Of a stretch of 64,000 nucleotides of DNA, positions 35,908 to 46,821 are shown piece after piece (position 1 is the stretch's first letter; the number at the start of each line of letters is the position of its first letter). The translations under genes and the position numbers were made by a program. The stretch is from the NCBI RefSeq assembly GCF_024734405.1, contig NZ_CP059556.1:1550001-1614000 (forward strand). The letters are read 5' to 3'. The stretch comes from Saccharopolyspora gregorii. GTDB lineage: Bacteria > Actinomycetota > Actinomycetes > Mycobacteriales > Pseudonocardiaceae. The notes beneath the pieces are model-generated. The model was not told the DNA's origin. It did not search any database and saw nothing but the letters and a program-made list of their open reading frames with translations.

Positions 35908-36285
35908 TCACCCGCGGTCCTCGGCGCGCAGCCGGTGCAGCACCGCTTCGGCCTCCACGGGCGGGGTGCCCGCTTCGATGCGCCGCAGCACGCCTTCGCA
36001 GCGCAACGTGATCGCGCGGTGCTCGCCCCGGTCGACCCAGCCGGTCAGCACGGTGGAGAGCGTGGTGATCGAACCGGTCGCCAGCGTCCCGCCGAGCACC
36101 AGTTCGGCCAGCAGCGCCCCGGTGCCGCGCCCGTCCGGCGGCGGTTCCTCCCGGAGCCGGCGCACCGCCAGGCCGCGGACGCGGCGCAGCTCGCCCTGCA
36201 GCAGGCGGGCGGCGCGGTGGAGCCGTTCGGGCGTCGCGTCCGGTGCTTCGAGCGAGAGGTGGACCTCCGGGCGGATCTCGGGCAT
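35908..36285 (-). CDS. EACC1-like small protein (effector-associated constant component)
   Basis: This 125-residue protein has a short alpha/beta N-terminal part (VHLSLEA, ARLLQGELRRVRGL), a hydrophobic helix region (LLAELVLGGTLATGSITTLS) and a C-terminal strand-helix with a small insert. Layout and its place directly before a caspase gene match EACC1, the constant adaptor of predicted actinobacterial conflict systems. It may recruit or switch on the caspase-ATPase. The ATG at 36285 has GGGAGA upstream; the frame is open to 36423 without family features. Confidence 0.65.
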   Translation of the reverse strand: MPEIRPEVHLSLEAPDATPERLHRAARLLQGELRRVRGLAVRRLREEPPPDGRGTGALLAELVLGGTLATGSITTLSTVLTGWVDRGEHRAITLRCEGVLRRIEAGTPPVEAEAVLHRLRAEDRG

Positions 36286-37098
36286 GCGATCTCCCAGCTC
36301 AGCGGAGCAGTGATCACGACCGGTATACCAAACGACGACGATCGGTAGTGGGGTTTCGGCGCGGCGCGACCGTGGTGCGCGATCCCGGACGCGCACGGGC
36401 CGCTCGCGCCACGGCCCGTGCACGTCCGGACGGCTCAGACCGGGATGCGCGGGCCGCAGGACCCGGTTGGATCGTCGAGAACCGAAGGCGACGGCACCCG
36501 CTGCGTCGCCGCTCCGGCGGTGCTCACGGCCGCAGCCGTCCCCCGCCCGAGTCGTTCTTCCACCGATCCGCCGAAATCCGCGGAATCACCGACCTGGCAG
36601 TAGGAACGCTAAACGACGTCCGCCGGTGCGCACCACGATCCGGCGGAAGTTGCACGAGACGGACCAGTGCTCGCCAGCGAACGGCCCCGGCCGCAAGTAG
36701 GTGCTCGCGCTCGCGGGGCCGGACCGCATTTTCCAGGCGGCACGACCGGCGTCGCGCGGAACGGCCGCGGACCGGCCGAACCCGGGTTCGTCGCTGGTCA
36801 GGGAGCCTGGCCGACCGTTCGCGGGTCGGTGTCCCCGCGCCGCCGGGCCGGATCGCGCCGAGCCCCGGGGAGGCCCGCGGGAAACCGGCGCGGGGTGCGC
36901 GGACCCGGTTCTGCGCGATTCCTCGGCGCCGTCCGGACGGCGGTTCCACGCGACCGGGGCCACCCGCGCGGGCACCGGTCCCGGACGCCGGACGCGGGCC
37001 GACGCGCTCGCGCGCGAGGCGTTCTACTGGACGCCGGGCCGCTGCGCGGTGTGCTCCGAACGGCCCAGTCCGAAAACGCGGTGTGTGCAGAGGTGACC
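36286..37098. other. long divergent spacer between the EACC1-like gene and murE
   Basis: More than 800 nt hold no gene that I can support, the longest such gap in the window. It contains an 18-bp inverted repeat at 36385-36429 and a short, less GC-rich patch at 36315-36360. Open frames on both strands are Arg/Pro-rich and unlike any family. Promoters for both murE and the minus-strand unit should lie here. Confidence 0.5.
36385..36429. repeat. 18-bp inverted repeat in the EACC1-murE spacer
   Basis: CCGGACGCGCACGGGCCG (36385-36402) pairs with 36412-36429 at 17 of 18 positions around a 9-nt loop. It lies about 100 nt upstream of the EACC1-like start, so it could be an operator or a leader hairpin of that minus-strand unit. 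Confidence 0.6.
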
Positions 37099-38802
37099 AT
37101 GAGCATGACCCGTCAAGTGGTACCGGTAGCCTTGCGCGACGTGCCTTCCGCGCTCGCGACAGCCCCGCCTCGACCCGCTCTGGTCGAGCCGGTGCAGATC
37201 CACCAGCTCGCCGGGACGATCGGTGCGCGGGTCATCGACATCCCTGGTCACACCCCTGGTGAAGGGGTGGTGACCGGAGCGACCCTGCGAGCTCAGCACG
37301 TGCGCCCCGGCGATCTGTTCGCCGCCCTCCCGGGAACCCGGGTGCACGGAGCCGACTTCGCCGCCGACGCCCTCACCGCCGGCGCCACCGCCGTGCTCAC
37401 CGACCAGGCCGGCGTGGACCGCGTCGCGCTGCTCGACCACCCGCGGGTGCGGGCCGGGGAAGTGGCGCTGCTGGTGCACGACGACCCGCGCGGCGTGCTC
37501 GGCTCCGCCGCCGCCCGCATCTACGGCGACCCGTCGCAGAAGCTCACCATCCTCGGCGTCACCGGCACGTCCGGGAAGACCACCACCAGCTACCTGCTGG
37601 AGTCCGCGCTGCGGGCCGCCGGGCACACCACCGGGCTGGTCGGCACCGTCGAGACCCGCATCGCCGGGGAACGCCTCGACAGCGCCTTCACCACGCCCGA
37701 GGCGCCCGATCTGCAGGCGCTGCTGGCCGTCATGGTCGAGCACGGCGTCACGCACGTGCCGATGGAGGTCTCCAGCCACGCCCTCGCGCTCGGCCGCGTC
37801 GGTGGCACCCGGTTCGCCGTCGGCGCGTTCACCAACCTCTCGCAGGACCACCTCGACTTCCACCGCGACCTGGAGGACTACTTCCAGGCGAAGGCGCTGC
37901 TGTTCGACGGCCGCTCCGAACGCGAAGTGGTGTGCGTCGACGGCGAGTGGGGCCGGCGGCTGGTCACCGAGGACACGATCACCGCGTCCACCACCGGCGA
38001 CGCGAGCTGGACCGCCACCGACGTCGAGACGTTCCCGACCGGCGAGCAGCGCTTCCGCGCGCACGGTCCGGACCGGACGCTGGACGTGCGGCTGCGGCTG
38101 CCGGGGCCGTTCAACATCGCCAACGCGCTGCTGGCCGCCGGAGTGCTCACCGCCGCCGGGATCCCCGCCGACGCGATCGAACGCGGACTGGCCGAAGTGG
38201 ACGTGCCCGGCCGGATGGAGCGGGTCGCCCTCGGGCAGGACTTCACCGCCGTGGTGGACTACTCGCACAAGCCCGGCGCCGTCTCCGCGGTGCTCGACGC
38301 GGCCCGCGCCCAGGTCATCAACGGGGGCGGCCGGGTGCTCGTCGTGCTCGGCTGCGGCGGTGACCGGGACGTGGCGAAGCGGCCGCTGATGGGCGAGGCG
38401 GCCGCGCGCCGCTCCGACCTGCTGGTGGTCACCGACGACAACCCGCGCAGCGAGAACGCCGCCGACATCCGCGCCGCCATGCTCGCCGGGGCGCTGGAGG
38501 TGCCCGAGGCCGAACGCGGCGAGGTCGTCGAAGCGGGCGACCGGCGCGAAGCCATCGCCGAAGCGGTGCACCGAGCCCGGGCCGGGGACGTCGTCGTGAT
38601 CGCCGGCAAGGGGCACGAGACCGGCCAGGAGGTGGCCGGGGTCGTGCACCCGTTCTCGGACCGGGACGAGGTGGCGGCGGCGCTGCGGCGCAGGCTCGAC
38701 ACCGGCAGCGCCCGGATCGGGGACGGCAGTGGGGGAACGCAGAACACGGGGGAACCCGCGCCCCCGGCCGGTGGCCGGGGCGGCAACGAGGAGGCAAGGT
38801 GA
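37099..38802 (+). CDS. murE: UDP-MurNAc-tripeptide synthetase (meso-diaminopimelate-adding)
   Basis: This 567-residue ligase has the ATP loop GVTGTSGKTTTSYLLE, the central domain motif EVSSHALALGRV, and DNPRSENAADIR. The DNPR motif marks enzymes that add meso-diaminopimelate. It extends UDP-MurNAc-dipeptide in the cytoplasm. The ATG at 37099 is chosen over a nearby GTG (37093) and ATG (37105); all share a weak AGAGG site. The frame is open far upstream (to 36667) but without family sequence. The end overlaps murF (GTGA). Confidence 0.95.
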   Translation: MSMTRQVVPVALRDVPSALATAPPRPALVEPVQIHQLAGTIGARVIDIPGHTPGEGVVTGATLRAQHVRPGDLFAALPGTRVHGADFAADALTAGATAVLTDQAGVDRVALLDHPRVRAGEVALLVHDDPRGVLGSAAARIYGDPSQKLTILGVTGTSGKTTTSYLLESALRAAGHTTGLVGTVETRIAGERLDSAFTTPEAPDLQALLAVMVEHGVTHVPMEVSSHALALGRVGGTRFAVGAFTNLSQDHLDFHRDLEDYFQAKALLFDGRSEREVVCVDGEWGRRLVTEDTITASTTGDASWTATDVETFPTGEQRFRAHGPDRTLDVRLRLPGPFNIANALLAAGVLTAAGIPADAIERGLAEVDVPGRMERVALGQDFTAVVDYSHKPGAVSAVLDAARAQVINGGGRVLVVLGCGGDRDVAKRPLMGEAAARRSDLLVVTDDNPRSENAADIRAAMLAGALEVPEAERGEVVEAGDRREAIAEAVHRARAGDVVVIAGKGHETGQEVAGVVHPFSDRDEVAAALRRRLDTGSARIGDGSGGTQNTGEPAPPAGGRGGNEEAR

Positions 38803-40313
38803 TCCGGCTCAGCCTGGCTGACATCGCGGAAGCGGTCGGCGGCAGGCTCCACCACGCGGACGGCACCGAGGTCGTGACCGGTTCCGTCGAATTCGACTCG
38901 CGCAAGATCGGGCCGGGCGGGTTGTTCGTCGCGGTCCCCGGCGAGCGCGTCGACGGGCACGACTTCGCCGCCCGCGCCGTCGCGGACGGAGCCGCCGGCG
39001 TGCTCGCCGCGCGCGAAGTGCCCACCGCGGACGGACCGATCCCGACCGTGATCGTTCCGGAGCTGTCCGAACACCACCCGAGCCGGGCCATGGCCCTAGC
39101 CGGGGACGTCGACGGCAGCGGCGCCGCAGTGCTCGCCGCCCTCGCGCGGCTGGCGCGCGCGGTGGTGGACCGGCTGCCCGAGCTCGCCGTCATCGGGGTC
39201 ACCGGTTCGTCCGGCAAGACCTCGACCAAGGACCTCATCGCGCAGGTCCTCGAACCGGCGGGCCCGACCGTGGCGCCGCCCGGGTCGTTCAACAACGAGC
39301 TCGGGCACCCGTGGACCGCGCTGCGCGCCGACGAGCACACCCGGCACCTCGTGCTGGAGCTCTCCGCCCGCGGTCGCGGCCACATCGCCGCGCTCTGCGA
39401 GGTCGCCCCGCCGCGGATCGGCGCCGTGCTCAACGTCGGCAGCGCGCACCTCGGCGAGTTCGGCTCGCAGGAGGCCGTCGCGCAGACCAAGGGCGAACTC
39501 GTCGAAGCGCTGCCCGCCGCCGCCGACGGCGGGGTCGCCGTGCTCAACGCCGACGACCCGCTGGTCGCCGCGATGGCCGAGCGCACCCGGGCCCGCGTGG
39601 TCCGGGTCGGGCAGAGCCCGGCCGCCGACGTGCGCGCCGAGGACATCGAGCTCGACGAGCAGGCGCGCGCCGAGTTCACCCTGGTCACCGCCACCGGCTC
39701 CGCCCGGGTGAAGCTGCCGCTGCACGGCGAGCACCACGTCAGCAACGCGCTCACCGCCGCCGCCATCGCCGTGGAGCTCGGCGCGAGCGTCGAGGAGGCC
39801 GCCGCGCGGCTCGGCTCGGTGCGGCGCGTCTCCGCCCGGCGCATGGAGGTCACCGAGACCCCCGGCGGCGTCACCGTCATCAACGACGCCTACAACGCCA
39901 ACCCCGAATCGGTGCGCGCGGCGCTCAAGACGCTCGCGTCGATGACCAGGGGCAAACCGGGCCGCGCCTGGGCGGTGCTCGGAGTCATGGGCGAACTCGG
40001 CGATGCCGAGGTCGCCGCGCACGACGAGATCGGGCGGCTCGCCGTCCGGCTCAACATCGACCGCCTCGTGGTGGTCGGTGACCAGGCACGGGCGATGCAC
40101 CAGGGTGCCTCGCTGGAAGGGTCATGGGGAGAGGAGTCGGTTCTGGTGCCGGATGTCGATGCCGCTGTCGCGCTGCTGCGCGACGAGCTGCGTCCCGGTG
40201 ACGTCGTGCTCGCCAAGGCGTCCAAGGTCGCCGCGCTGTGGCGCGTCGCCGAACAGCTGACCGAGCAGGTCACCGATCGATCCGCCACCGAACGAGCCGG
40301 GGGTCAAGCGTGA
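38799..40313 (+). CDS. murF: UDP-MurNAc-tripeptide:D-Ala-D-Ala ligase
   Basis: This 504-residue Mur ligase has the ATP loop [24 protein letters not shown], and [16 protein letters not shown], all typical of MurF. It adds D-Ala-D-Ala to complete the pentapeptide precursor. GTG start overlaps the murE stop, and the murF stop overlaps mraY in the same way, so three genes are translationally coupled. Confidence 0.95.
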   Translation: MIRLSLADIAEAVGGRLHHADGTEVVTGSVEFDSRKIGPGGLFVAVPGERVDGHDFAARAVADGAAGVLAAREVPTADGPIPTVIVPELSEHHPSRAMALAGDVDGSGAAVLAALARLARAVVDRLPELAVIGVTGSSGKTSTKDLIAQVLEPAGPTVAPPGSFNNELGHPWTALRADEHTRHLVLELSARGRGHIAALCEVAPPRIGAVLNVGSAHLGEFGSQEAVAQTKGELVEALPAAADGGVAVLNADDPLVAAMAERTRARVVRVGQSPAADVRAEDIELDEQARAEFTLVTATGSARVKLPLHGEHHVSNALTAAAIAVELGASVEEAAARLGSVRRVSARRMEVTETPGGVTVINDAYNANPESVRAALKTLASMTRGKPGRAWAVLGVMGELGDAEVAAHDEIGRLAVRLNIDRLVVVGDQARAMHQGASLEGSWGEESVLVPDVDAAVALLRDELRPGDVVLAKASKVAALWRVAEQLTEQVTDRSATERAGGQA

Positions 40314-41386
40314 AGAGCATCCTCGTCGCCGCAGCGGTGGCGCTGGTCATCTCCATCCTGTTCACCCCGTACCTGATACGGATCTTCTCCAAGCAGGGCT
40401 TCGGCCAGGAGATCCGCGAAGAGGTGCAGAAGTCGCACGCCGCCAAGCGCGGCACGCCCACCATGGGCGGCATGGCGATCCTCGTCGCCATGTGGGCCGG
40501 GTACCTGATCACCCACCTCACCGTCGCGGAGGAAGGCCCCACGGTCTCCGGCCTGCTGGTGCTGGGGCTCACCACCGCGCTGGGCATCGTCGGCTTCCTC
40601 GACGACTTCATCAAGATCCGCAAGCAGCGCAACCTCGGGCTGAACAAGACCGCGAAGCTCGTCGGGCAGCTGGTCGCCGCCGTGCTGTTCGCGATCCTCG
40701 CGATGCGGTTCCCCGACGACAACGGCATCACCCCCGCTTCCGAGCACCTGTCGTTCATCCGCGACATCAGCATCGTGTCGTTCGGCGCCATCGGGTTCGT
40801 GATCTTCGCGTACGTGGCGATCAGCGGCTGGTCCAACGCGGTCAACTTCACCGACGGCATGGACGGGCTCGCGGGCGGTACCGCGGCGATGGTGCTGGCC
40901 ACCTACGTGCTGATCTCGTTCTGGCAGCTGCGCTACGACTGCACCGGCGGGGGCGGCTCCGGGCCAGCCTGCTACACGGTGCGCGACCCGCTGGACATCG
41001 CGATCGTCGCCGCGGCCGCCATGTCGGCGTGCATCGGGTTCCTGTGGTGGAACGCGGCACCCGCGAAGATCTTCATGGGCGACACCGGTTCGCTCGCGCT
41101 GGGCGGTCTCGTCGCCGGGCTGAGCATGGTCACCCGCACCGAACTGCTGATGATCATCATCGGTGGGCTGTTCGTGGTGGAGGCCCTGTCCGTCGTGCTG
41201 CAGATCGTCGTGTTCCGCAGCACCCGGCGCAGGCTCTTCCGGATGGCACCGTTCCACCACCACTTCGAACTCGCCGGGTGGGCGGAAACCACGGTGATCA
41301 TCAGATTCTGGGTGCTGGCCGGGATCAGCTGCCTGTTCGGCGTCGGGCTGTTCTACGCGGACTGGCTCAGCCTCTACGGCGGCTGA
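40310..41386 (+). CDS. mraY: phospho-MurNAc-pentapeptide translocase
   Basis: This 358-residue membrane enzyme has about ten helices and the family motifs [30 protein letters not shown], and [12 protein letters not shown], ending with APFHHHFE. It transfers phospho-MurNAc-pentapeptide to undecaprenyl phosphate to give lipid I. The GTG start overlaps the murF stop. A 41-nt gap with GGAGAGGAGAG leads to murD. Confidence 0.96.
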   Translation: MKSILVAAAVALVISILFTPYLIRIFSKQGFGQEIREEVQKSHAAKRGTPTMGGMAILVAMWAGYLITHLTVAEEGPTVSGLLVLGLTTALGIVGFLDDFIKIRKQRNLGLNKTAKLVGQLVAAVLFAILAMRFPDDNGITPASEHLSFIRDISIVSFGAIGFVIFAYVAISGWSNAVNFTDGMDGLAGGTAAMVLATYVLISFWQLRYDCTGGGGSGPACYTVRDPLDIAIVAAAAMSACIGFLWWNAAPAKIFMGDTGSLALGGLVAGLSMVTRTELLMIIIGGLFVVEALSVVLQIVVFRSTRRRLFRMAPFHHHFELAGWAETTVIIRFWVLAGISCLFGVGLFYADWLSLYGG

Positions 41387-41427
41387 CGATCCCGGCGGCC
41401 ACGCCGCCGGCAGGAGAGGAGAGTGCG

Positions 41428-42822
41428 GTGACCCGAACGTTGCGGGACCGGCGGGTGCTGGTCGCGGGTGCCGGGGTGTCCGGCCGCTCGGCCGCCGAAG
41501 CGCTGCTGGCGGCCGGTGCCGAAGTCACCGTCACCGACGCGTCCGAAGAACGGCTCGCCGCGCTCGACTCCGTCCGCGCCGGCGGCGGTCGGCTCCTGCC
41601 CGGACTGCTCGAACCGCCCGCCGGGACCGACCTCGTCGTCACCAGTCCCGGCTGGCGGCCCGGCACGCCGCTGCTGGCCGCCGCCGCCACCGCGGGCATC
41701 GAGATCATCGGCGAGGTCGAACTCGCCTGGTGGCTCGACCGGGCGCGGCCCGAACCCGCCGACTGGCTCGCCGTCACCGGCACCAACGGCAAGACCACCA
41801 CCGTCACCATGCTCGAATCGGTGCTGCGCGCCGCCGGGCTCGACGTCGTCGCCTGCGGGAACGTCGGGCTGCCCGTCGTCGACGCGGTGCGCGCCGGGCA
41901 CCGGGTGCTCGCCGTCGAGCTGTCCAGCTTCCAGCTGCACTGGTCCCGGTCGCTGGCCGCGCAGGCCGGGGTCGTGCTCAACCTCGCCGACGACCACCTC
42001 GACTGGCACGGCACCCTCGACGCCTACGGCGCCGCGAAGGCCAAGGTGTACGCGGGCAACGTCGTCGCGGTGCACAACGCCGACGACGAGTGGTCCACCC
42101 GGCTCTCCACCGGCGCGGGGCGACCCGTGTCCTTCACCCTCGGCGCACCGGAGCCCGGCCAGCTCGGCATCGCCGGCGGCACCCTGCTCGACCGGGCCTT
42201 CGCCGACGACCCGGCCGGGGACGTGCTCGCCGACGTCGCCGACGTGCACCCCGGCGGGCCGCACAACCTCGCCAACGCGCTCGCCGCCGCCGCGCTCGCC
42301 CGCGCCCACGGCGTCCCCGCCGACGCTGTCGCCCGCGGCCTGCGCGCGTTCGAACCCGGCGCGCACCGCTCCGTCGTCGTCGCCGAAACCCGCGGCACCA
42401 CCTGGGTCGACGATTCCAAGGCCACCAACCCGCACGCTGCCGACGCCGCGCTGCGCGCCCACGAGCGCGTCGTGTGGATCGCGGGCGGCCTGCTCAAGGG
42501 CGCCGACGTCGACGAACTCGTCGCGCGCAACGCCGGGCGGCTCGCCGCCGTCGTGCTCATCGGCCGCGACCGCGCCGCGTTCGCCGAAGCGCTCGCCCGA
42601 CACGCCCCGCACGTGCCCGTCGAGCAGGTCTCGGCGGGGGACGATGCGGGCATGTCCCAGGCCGTCACCAGGGCCGCCGCGCACGCCGCACCCGGCACCG
42701 CGGTGCTGCTCGCCCCCGCCGCCGCGTCCATGGACATGTTCACCGACTACGCGCACCGGGGGCGGGCCTTCGCCGACGCCGTGCGGGCGCTGCCCGCCAC
42801 CGCCCCCACCACCGGCGGGTGA
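41428..42822 (+). CDS. murD: UDP-MurNAc-L-alanine:D-glutamate ligase
   Basis: This 464-residue ligase has an N-terminal nucleotide-binding [18 protein letters not shown], the ATP loop [32 protein letters not shown], and [11 protein letters not shown]. It adds D-Glu to UDP-MurNAc-L-Ala. The GTG at 41428 is preceded by GGAGAGGAGAG. Its stop overlaps the ftsW start (GTGA). Confidence 0.94.
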   Translation: MTRTLRDRRVLVAGAGVSGRSAAEALLAAGAEVTVTDASEERLAALDSVRAGGGRLLPGLLEPPAGTDLVVTSPGWRPGTPLLAAAATAGIEIIGEVELAWWLDRARPEPADWLAVTGTNGKTTTVTMLESVLRAAGLDVVACGNVGLPVVDAVRAGHRVLAVELSSFQLHWSRSLAAQAGVVLNLADDHLDWHGTLDAYGAAKAKVYAGNVVAVHNADDEWSTRLSTGAGRPVSFTLGAPEPGQLGIAGGTLLDRAFADDPAGDVLADVADVHPGGPHNLANALAAAALARAHGVPADAVARGLRAFEPGAHRSVVVAETRGTTWVDDSKATNPHAADAALRAHERVVWIAGGLLKGADVDELVARNAGRLAAVVLIGRDRAAFAEALARHAPHVPVEQVSAGDDAGMSQAVTRAAAHAAPGTAVLLAPAAASMDMFTDYAHRGRAFADAVRALPATAPTTGG

Positions 42823-44252
42823 TCGCGGTGACCACCTCCGCAGCGACCGCGCGCCGGCCCCGCCGCACCCGCAAGCCCACCGGGCTCGCGGCCATCACCA
42901 CCCCGCTGACCGCGTGGCTCACCCGGCCGCTCGCCTCGTTCCACCTGCTGCTCGCCGTGTTCGGCCTGCTCACCGTGTTCGGGCTCGTCATGGTGCTGTC
43001 GGCGTCCAGCGTGGACTCGTTCACCAGCGCCGGGTCCTCCTACGACATCTTCATCCGGCAGGTCATCTACTGCGGCGCCGGACTCGTGCTGTTCTACGGG
43101 GCGCTGCGGCTGCCGGTGCGGCAGATGCGCAAGCACAGCCTCACCGTCTTCGGCGGCTGCCTGCTGCTGCTCCTGCTCGTGCTCACCCCGCTGGGCAGCG
43201 TCCGCAACGGCGCGCAGAGCTGGTTCGTGCTCGGCGGGATCTCCTTCCAGCCCGTCGAGTTCGCCAAGATCTCCTTCGCGCTGTGGGGCGCGCACGTGCT
43301 CGTCACCAAGCGCGGGCTGCTCGCCCAGTACCGGCACCTGCTGGTGCCGGTGGTGCCCGCGGCGATGCTGATGTTCGCGCTCGTCATGCTGCAGCCCGAC
43401 CTCGGCTCCACCATCACGCTGTTCATCGTGCTGCTCGCCCTGATGTGGTTCGCCGGGGCGCCGCTGCGGTTGTTCGGCGTCTCCGTGCTCGGCGCCATCA
43501 CCGCCGCCGTCGTCCTCGCGATGGTCGCGCAGTACCGGATGGACCGGATCACCACGTTCCTCGACCCCGCCTCCGATCCCACCGGCCGCGGCTACCACGC
43601 CCGGCAGGCGCTGTTCGCGCTCGCCGACGGCGGGCTGTTCGGCCGCGGGCTCGGCCAGGGCTGGTCCAAGTGGCAGTACCTGCCCAACGCGCACAACGAC
43701 TTCATCTTCGCCGTCATCGGCGAGGAGCTCGGGTTCGTCGGCTGCGTCATCGTGCTCGTCCTGTTCGGCACCACCGCCTACGTCGGGATGCGCATCGCCG
43801 CCCGCAACACCGACCCGTGGATCAGGCTCGTCGCCGCGACGCTCACCGCCTGGCTCGTCGGGCAGGCCGCGATCAACGTCGGCTACGTCGTCGGCCTGCT
43901 GCCCATCACCGGGCTGCCGCTGCCGCTGATCTCCTCCGGCGGCTCGTCCGTGGTGACCAGCATGCTGGTGTTCGGGCTGCTGGCGAACTTCGCCCGGCAC
44001 GAGCCGGAAGCGATCGCCGCGCTACGGTCGCTGGGGCCGGGCCGCGTCGGGAAGCTGCTGCGCCTGTCCACGCCCGAGCCCTACCGCCCACCGGCGAAAC
44101 GCCGCCCGGCGCGCACCGCGCCCACCAGCCGCCCCGGAGCGCGCAGCGCAGGGGCCCAGCCGACCCGCCGGGGATCACCGGACGCGCGGAACCGCACCGC
44201 GGCCCGCGGCAAGACCGGATCCCGGGCACAGACACGAGGAGGACACCGTTGA
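42819..44252 (+). CDS. ftsW: septal peptidoglycan glycosyltransferase FtsW (SEDS family)
   Basis: This 477-residue SEDS protein has about ten helices, [12 protein letters not shown] near the first helix, [31 protein letters not shown], the loop with [23 protein letters not shown], and the C-terminal [13 protein letters not shown] long basic Arg/Pro-rich tail follows (about 80 residues). It polymerises lipid II at the septum with FtsI. GTG at 42819 overlaps murD; a second GTG at 42828 is possible. Its stop overlaps murG. Confidence 0.94.
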   Translation: MIAVTTSAATARRPRRTRKPTGLAAITTPLTAWLTRPLASFHLLLAVFGLLTVFGLVMVLSASSVDSFTSAGSSYDIFIRQVIYCGAGLVLFYGALRLPVRQMRKHSLTVFGGCLLLLLLVLTPLGSVRNGAQSWFVLGGISFQPVEFAKISFALWGAHVLVTKRGLLAQYRHLLVPVVPAAMLMFALVMLQPDLGSTITLFIVLLALMWFAGAPLRLFGVSVLGAITAAVVLAMVAQYRMDRITTFLDPASDPTGRGYHARQALFALADGGLFGRGLGQGWSKWQYLPNAHNDFIFAVIGEELGFVGCVIVLVLFGTTAYVGMRIAARNTDPWIRLVAATLTAWLVGQAAINVGYVVGLLPITGLPLPLISSGGSSVVTSMLVFGLLANFARHEPEAIAALRSLGPGRVGKLLRLSTPEPYRPPAKRRPARTAPTSRPGARSAGAQPTRRGSPDARNRTAARGKTGSRAQTRGGHR

Positions 44253-45370
44253 GCGGGCAGCACCCGGCCCCCGGACACCCCGCCCGGCGCGGCCTGTCGG
44301 TCGTCGTCGCAGGCGGCGGCACCGCCGGACACATCGAGCCGGCCCTCGCCCTGGCCGACGCCGTGCGCAGGATGCGCCCGGACGCGCGCATCACCGCGCT
44401 CGGCACCGAACGCGGACTGGAGAACCGGTTGGTGCCCGCACGCGGCTACCCGCTGGAACTGGTGCCGCCGGTGCCGATGCCGCGCAAGCCCAGCACCGAA
44501 CTGCTGCGGCTGCCGCTGAAGGTGCGCGACTCGGTGCGCAAGACCAAGGACGTGCTCGAACGCGTCCAAGCCGACGTCGTCGTCGGGTTCGGCGGCTACG
44601 TGTCGCTGCCCGCCTACCTCGCCGCGCGCGGGCGCACCCCCATCGTCGTGCACGAGGCCAACGCCCGGGCGGGCATGGCGAACAAGGTCGGCGCCCGGTT
44701 CGCCGAGCGCGTCCTCGCCGCCACCCCCGACAGCGGGCTCGCCGGGGCCCGGCCCATCGGCATCCCGCTGCGCGAATCCATCACCAGCCTCGACCGCGCC
44801 GCGCTGCGCATGCAGGCCCGGCAGTTCTTCGGGCTGCACCCGCACGCGCCGACCATCCTCGTGTTCGGCGGATCGCAAGGCGCCCAGACGCTCAACACCG
44901 CGTTCTCCGGGGCCGCGCAGGCGCTCGGGCGCGCGGGCATCGGCGTGCTGCACGCGCACGGGCCGAAGAACACCCTCGCCGTGCAGCAGGTCCCCGGCGC
45001 CCCCGTCTACAACGCGGTGCCGTACCTGGAGCGGATGGACCTCGCCTACGCCGCCGCCGACCTCGTGGTCTGCCGCTCCGGCGCCATGACCGTCGCCGAG
45101 GTGTCCGCCGTCGGGCTGCCCGCCGTGTTCGTCCCGCTGCCGCACGGCAACGGCGAGCAGGCCCTCAACGCGCAGCCCGTCGTCTCCGCGGGCGGTGCCC
45201 TGCTCGTCGCCGACGAGGACATGACGCCGGACAAGGTCATCAACGAGGTCCTGCCCCTCGGCCGCGACCCGCAACGGCTGCACATGATGAGCCGTGCCAC
45301 GCTGGGAACCGGACACCGGGAAGCCGACCAGGTGCTGGCCCGGATCGTGGTGGAGGTGGCGGGCCGGTGA
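44249..45370 (+). CDS. murG: UDP-GlcNAc:lipid I N-acetylglucosaminyltransferase
   Basis: This 373-residue GT-B enzyme has the donor-loop [60 protein letters not shown], and [25 protein letters not shown]. It converts lipid I to lipid II at the inner membrane face. The TTG at 44249 is chosen: AGGAGGA sits 6 nt upstream and the TTGA overlap with the ftsW stop fits the cluster's coupling pattern. Confidence 0.95.
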   Translation: MSGQHPAPGHPARRGLSVVVAGGGTAGHIEPALALADAVRRMRPDARITALGTERGLENRLVPARGYPLELVPPVPMPRKPSTELLRLPLKVRDSVRKTKDVLERVQADVVVGFGGYVSLPAYLAARGRTPIVVHEANARAGMANKVGARFAERVLAATPDSGLAGARPIGIPLRESITSLDRAALRMQARQFFGLHPHAPTILVFGGSQGAQTLNTAFSGAAQALGRAGIGVLHAHGPKNTLAVQQVPGAPVYNAVPYLERMDLAYAAADLVVCRSGAMTVAEVSAVGLPAVFVPLPHGNGEQALNAQPVVSAGGALLVADEDMTPDKVINEVLPLGRDPQRLHMMSRATLGTGHREADQVLARIVVEVAGR

Positions 45371-46821
45371 CCGAAGCGCAGACCGCGGAACGCAGCGGCA
45401 CCGACGACCTGCTGTCCCGCGTCCACCTCGTCGGCATCGGCGGCGCGGGCATGAGCGGCATCGCCCGCATCCTGCTCGCCCGCGACCGGCAGGTCTCCGG
45501 TTCCGATGCCCGCGACTCCCGCACCGTGCTCGCCCTGCGCGCCCAAGGCGCGCACGTCGCGCTCGGGCACCGCGGCGAGAACCTCGACCAGCTCGACCAG
45601 GACCCCACCGCCATCGTGGTGTCCACCGCGATCCGGCCGGACAACCCGGAACTCGTCGAGGCCCAGCGCCGCGGCGTCGCCGTGCTGCGCCGCGCCGAAG
45701 CGCTCGCCGCGCTCATGGCCGAGCACCGGGTCGCCTGCGTCGCGGGCACGCACGGCAAGACCTCGACGACCTCGATGCTCACCGTCGCGCTGCAGCACTG
45801 CCGGCTCGACCCGTCGTTCGCCATCGGCGGCGACCTCAACGAGTCCGGCGCCAACGCGCACCACGGCGAGGGCGGCGTGTTCGTCGCCGAGGCCGACGAG
45901 AGCGACGGATCGTTCCTCGTGTTCGCGCCCTCGGTCGCCGTCGTCACCAACGTCGAACCCGACCACCTCGACCACCACGGCACCCCCGAGGCCTACACCG
46001 AGGTCTTCGACGAGTTCGTCCGCCGCATCGAGCCGGGCGGCGTGCTCATCGTCAACGCCGACGACCCCGGATCCGCCCGGCTCGCCGGGCAGGCCGCCGC
46101 CGGCGGGCTCCGCGTCCGCCGCTACGGGCACACGGCGGGCGGGCCCGGCGACGCGCGCATCGTCGACTACCGGCCCGAGCACGGGGCCGGTGTCGCCGTC
46201 GTCGAGCTCGACGGGCAGCGGATCGACGTGCAGGTCTCGGTGCCGGGCGAGCACATGGCGGGCAACGCCGTCGCCGCGCTGCTCGCCGGGCTGGAGCTCG
46301 GGGCACCGCTGGACGAACTGCTCGACGGGCTCGCCGCGTTCGGCGGCGTGCGCCGCCGCTTCGAGTTCAAGGGCCAGGCCGGCGGGGTGCTCGTCTACGA
46401 CGACTACGCCCACCACCCCACCGAGGTCGACGCGCAGCTGCGCGCGGCCCGGCCCGTGGTCGGCGACGGCAGGCTCATCGTGGTGTTCCAGCCGCACCTG
46501 TTCTCCCGCACCGCCGCGTTCGCCGCCGAGTTCGCCACCGCGCTGGGGCTCGCCGACGAGATCGTGGTGCTCGACGTCTACGGCGCGCGGGAGGACCCGC
46601 AGCCCGGCGTCACCGGGGCGCTCATCGCCGACCAGATCCCGGGATCGGCGGACCGGGTGCGCTTCGAGCCGTCGCTGACCGACGCGGCACCGCTCGTGGC
46701 CGGGCTCGCCGCGCCGGGGGACCTGGTGCTCACCATGGGCGCCGGTGACGTCACCATGCTCGGGCCGGAGATCCTCGGGGAGCTCGAACGGGCCGCGGGT
46801 ACCGGAGGTGCGGCGGAGTGA
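45367..46821 (+). CDS. murC: UDP-N-acetylmuramate:L-alanine ligase
   Basis: This 484-residue ligase shows [19 protein letters not shown] at the N-terminus, the ATP loop [38 protein letters not shown], and [11 protein letters not shown]. It adds L-Ala to UDP-MurNAc, the first peptide step. The GTG start overlaps the murG stop and its own stop overlaps ftsQ. Confidence 0.96.
   Translation: MTEAQTAERSGTDDLLSRVHLVGIGGAGMSGIARILLARDRQVSGSDARDSRTVLALRAQGAHVALGHRGENLDQLDQDPTAIVVSTAIRPDNPELVEAQRRGVAVLRRAEALAALMAEHRVACVAGTHGKTSTTSMLTVALQHCRLDPSFAIGGDLNESGANAHHGEGGVFVAEADESDGSFLVFAPSVAVVTNVEPDHLDHHGTPEAYTEVFDEFVRRIEPGGVLIVNADDPGSARLAGQAAAGGLRVRRYGHTAGGPGDARIVDYRPEHGAGVAVVELDGQRIDVQVSVPGEHMAGNAVAALLAGLELGAPLDELLDGLAAFGGVRRRFEFKGQAGGVLVYDDYAHHPTEVDAQLRAARPVVGDGRLIVVFQPHLFSRTAAFAAEFATALGLADEIVVLDVYGAREDPQPGVTGALIADQIPGSADRVRFEPSLTDAAPLVAGLAAPGDLVLTMGAGDVTMLGPEILGELERAAGTGGAAE

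Noticed and set aside
31756-36348. 1530-codon open frame antisense to the caspase-ATPase gene
   Set aside because: It is Arg/Gln/Pro-rich, matches no family, and mirrors the third-position GC bias of the real gene on the other strand.
36524-36949. 141-codon minus-strand frame in the EACC1-murE spacer
   Set aside because: No recognisable motif, no ribosome site, Arg-rich composition; not supported as a gene.
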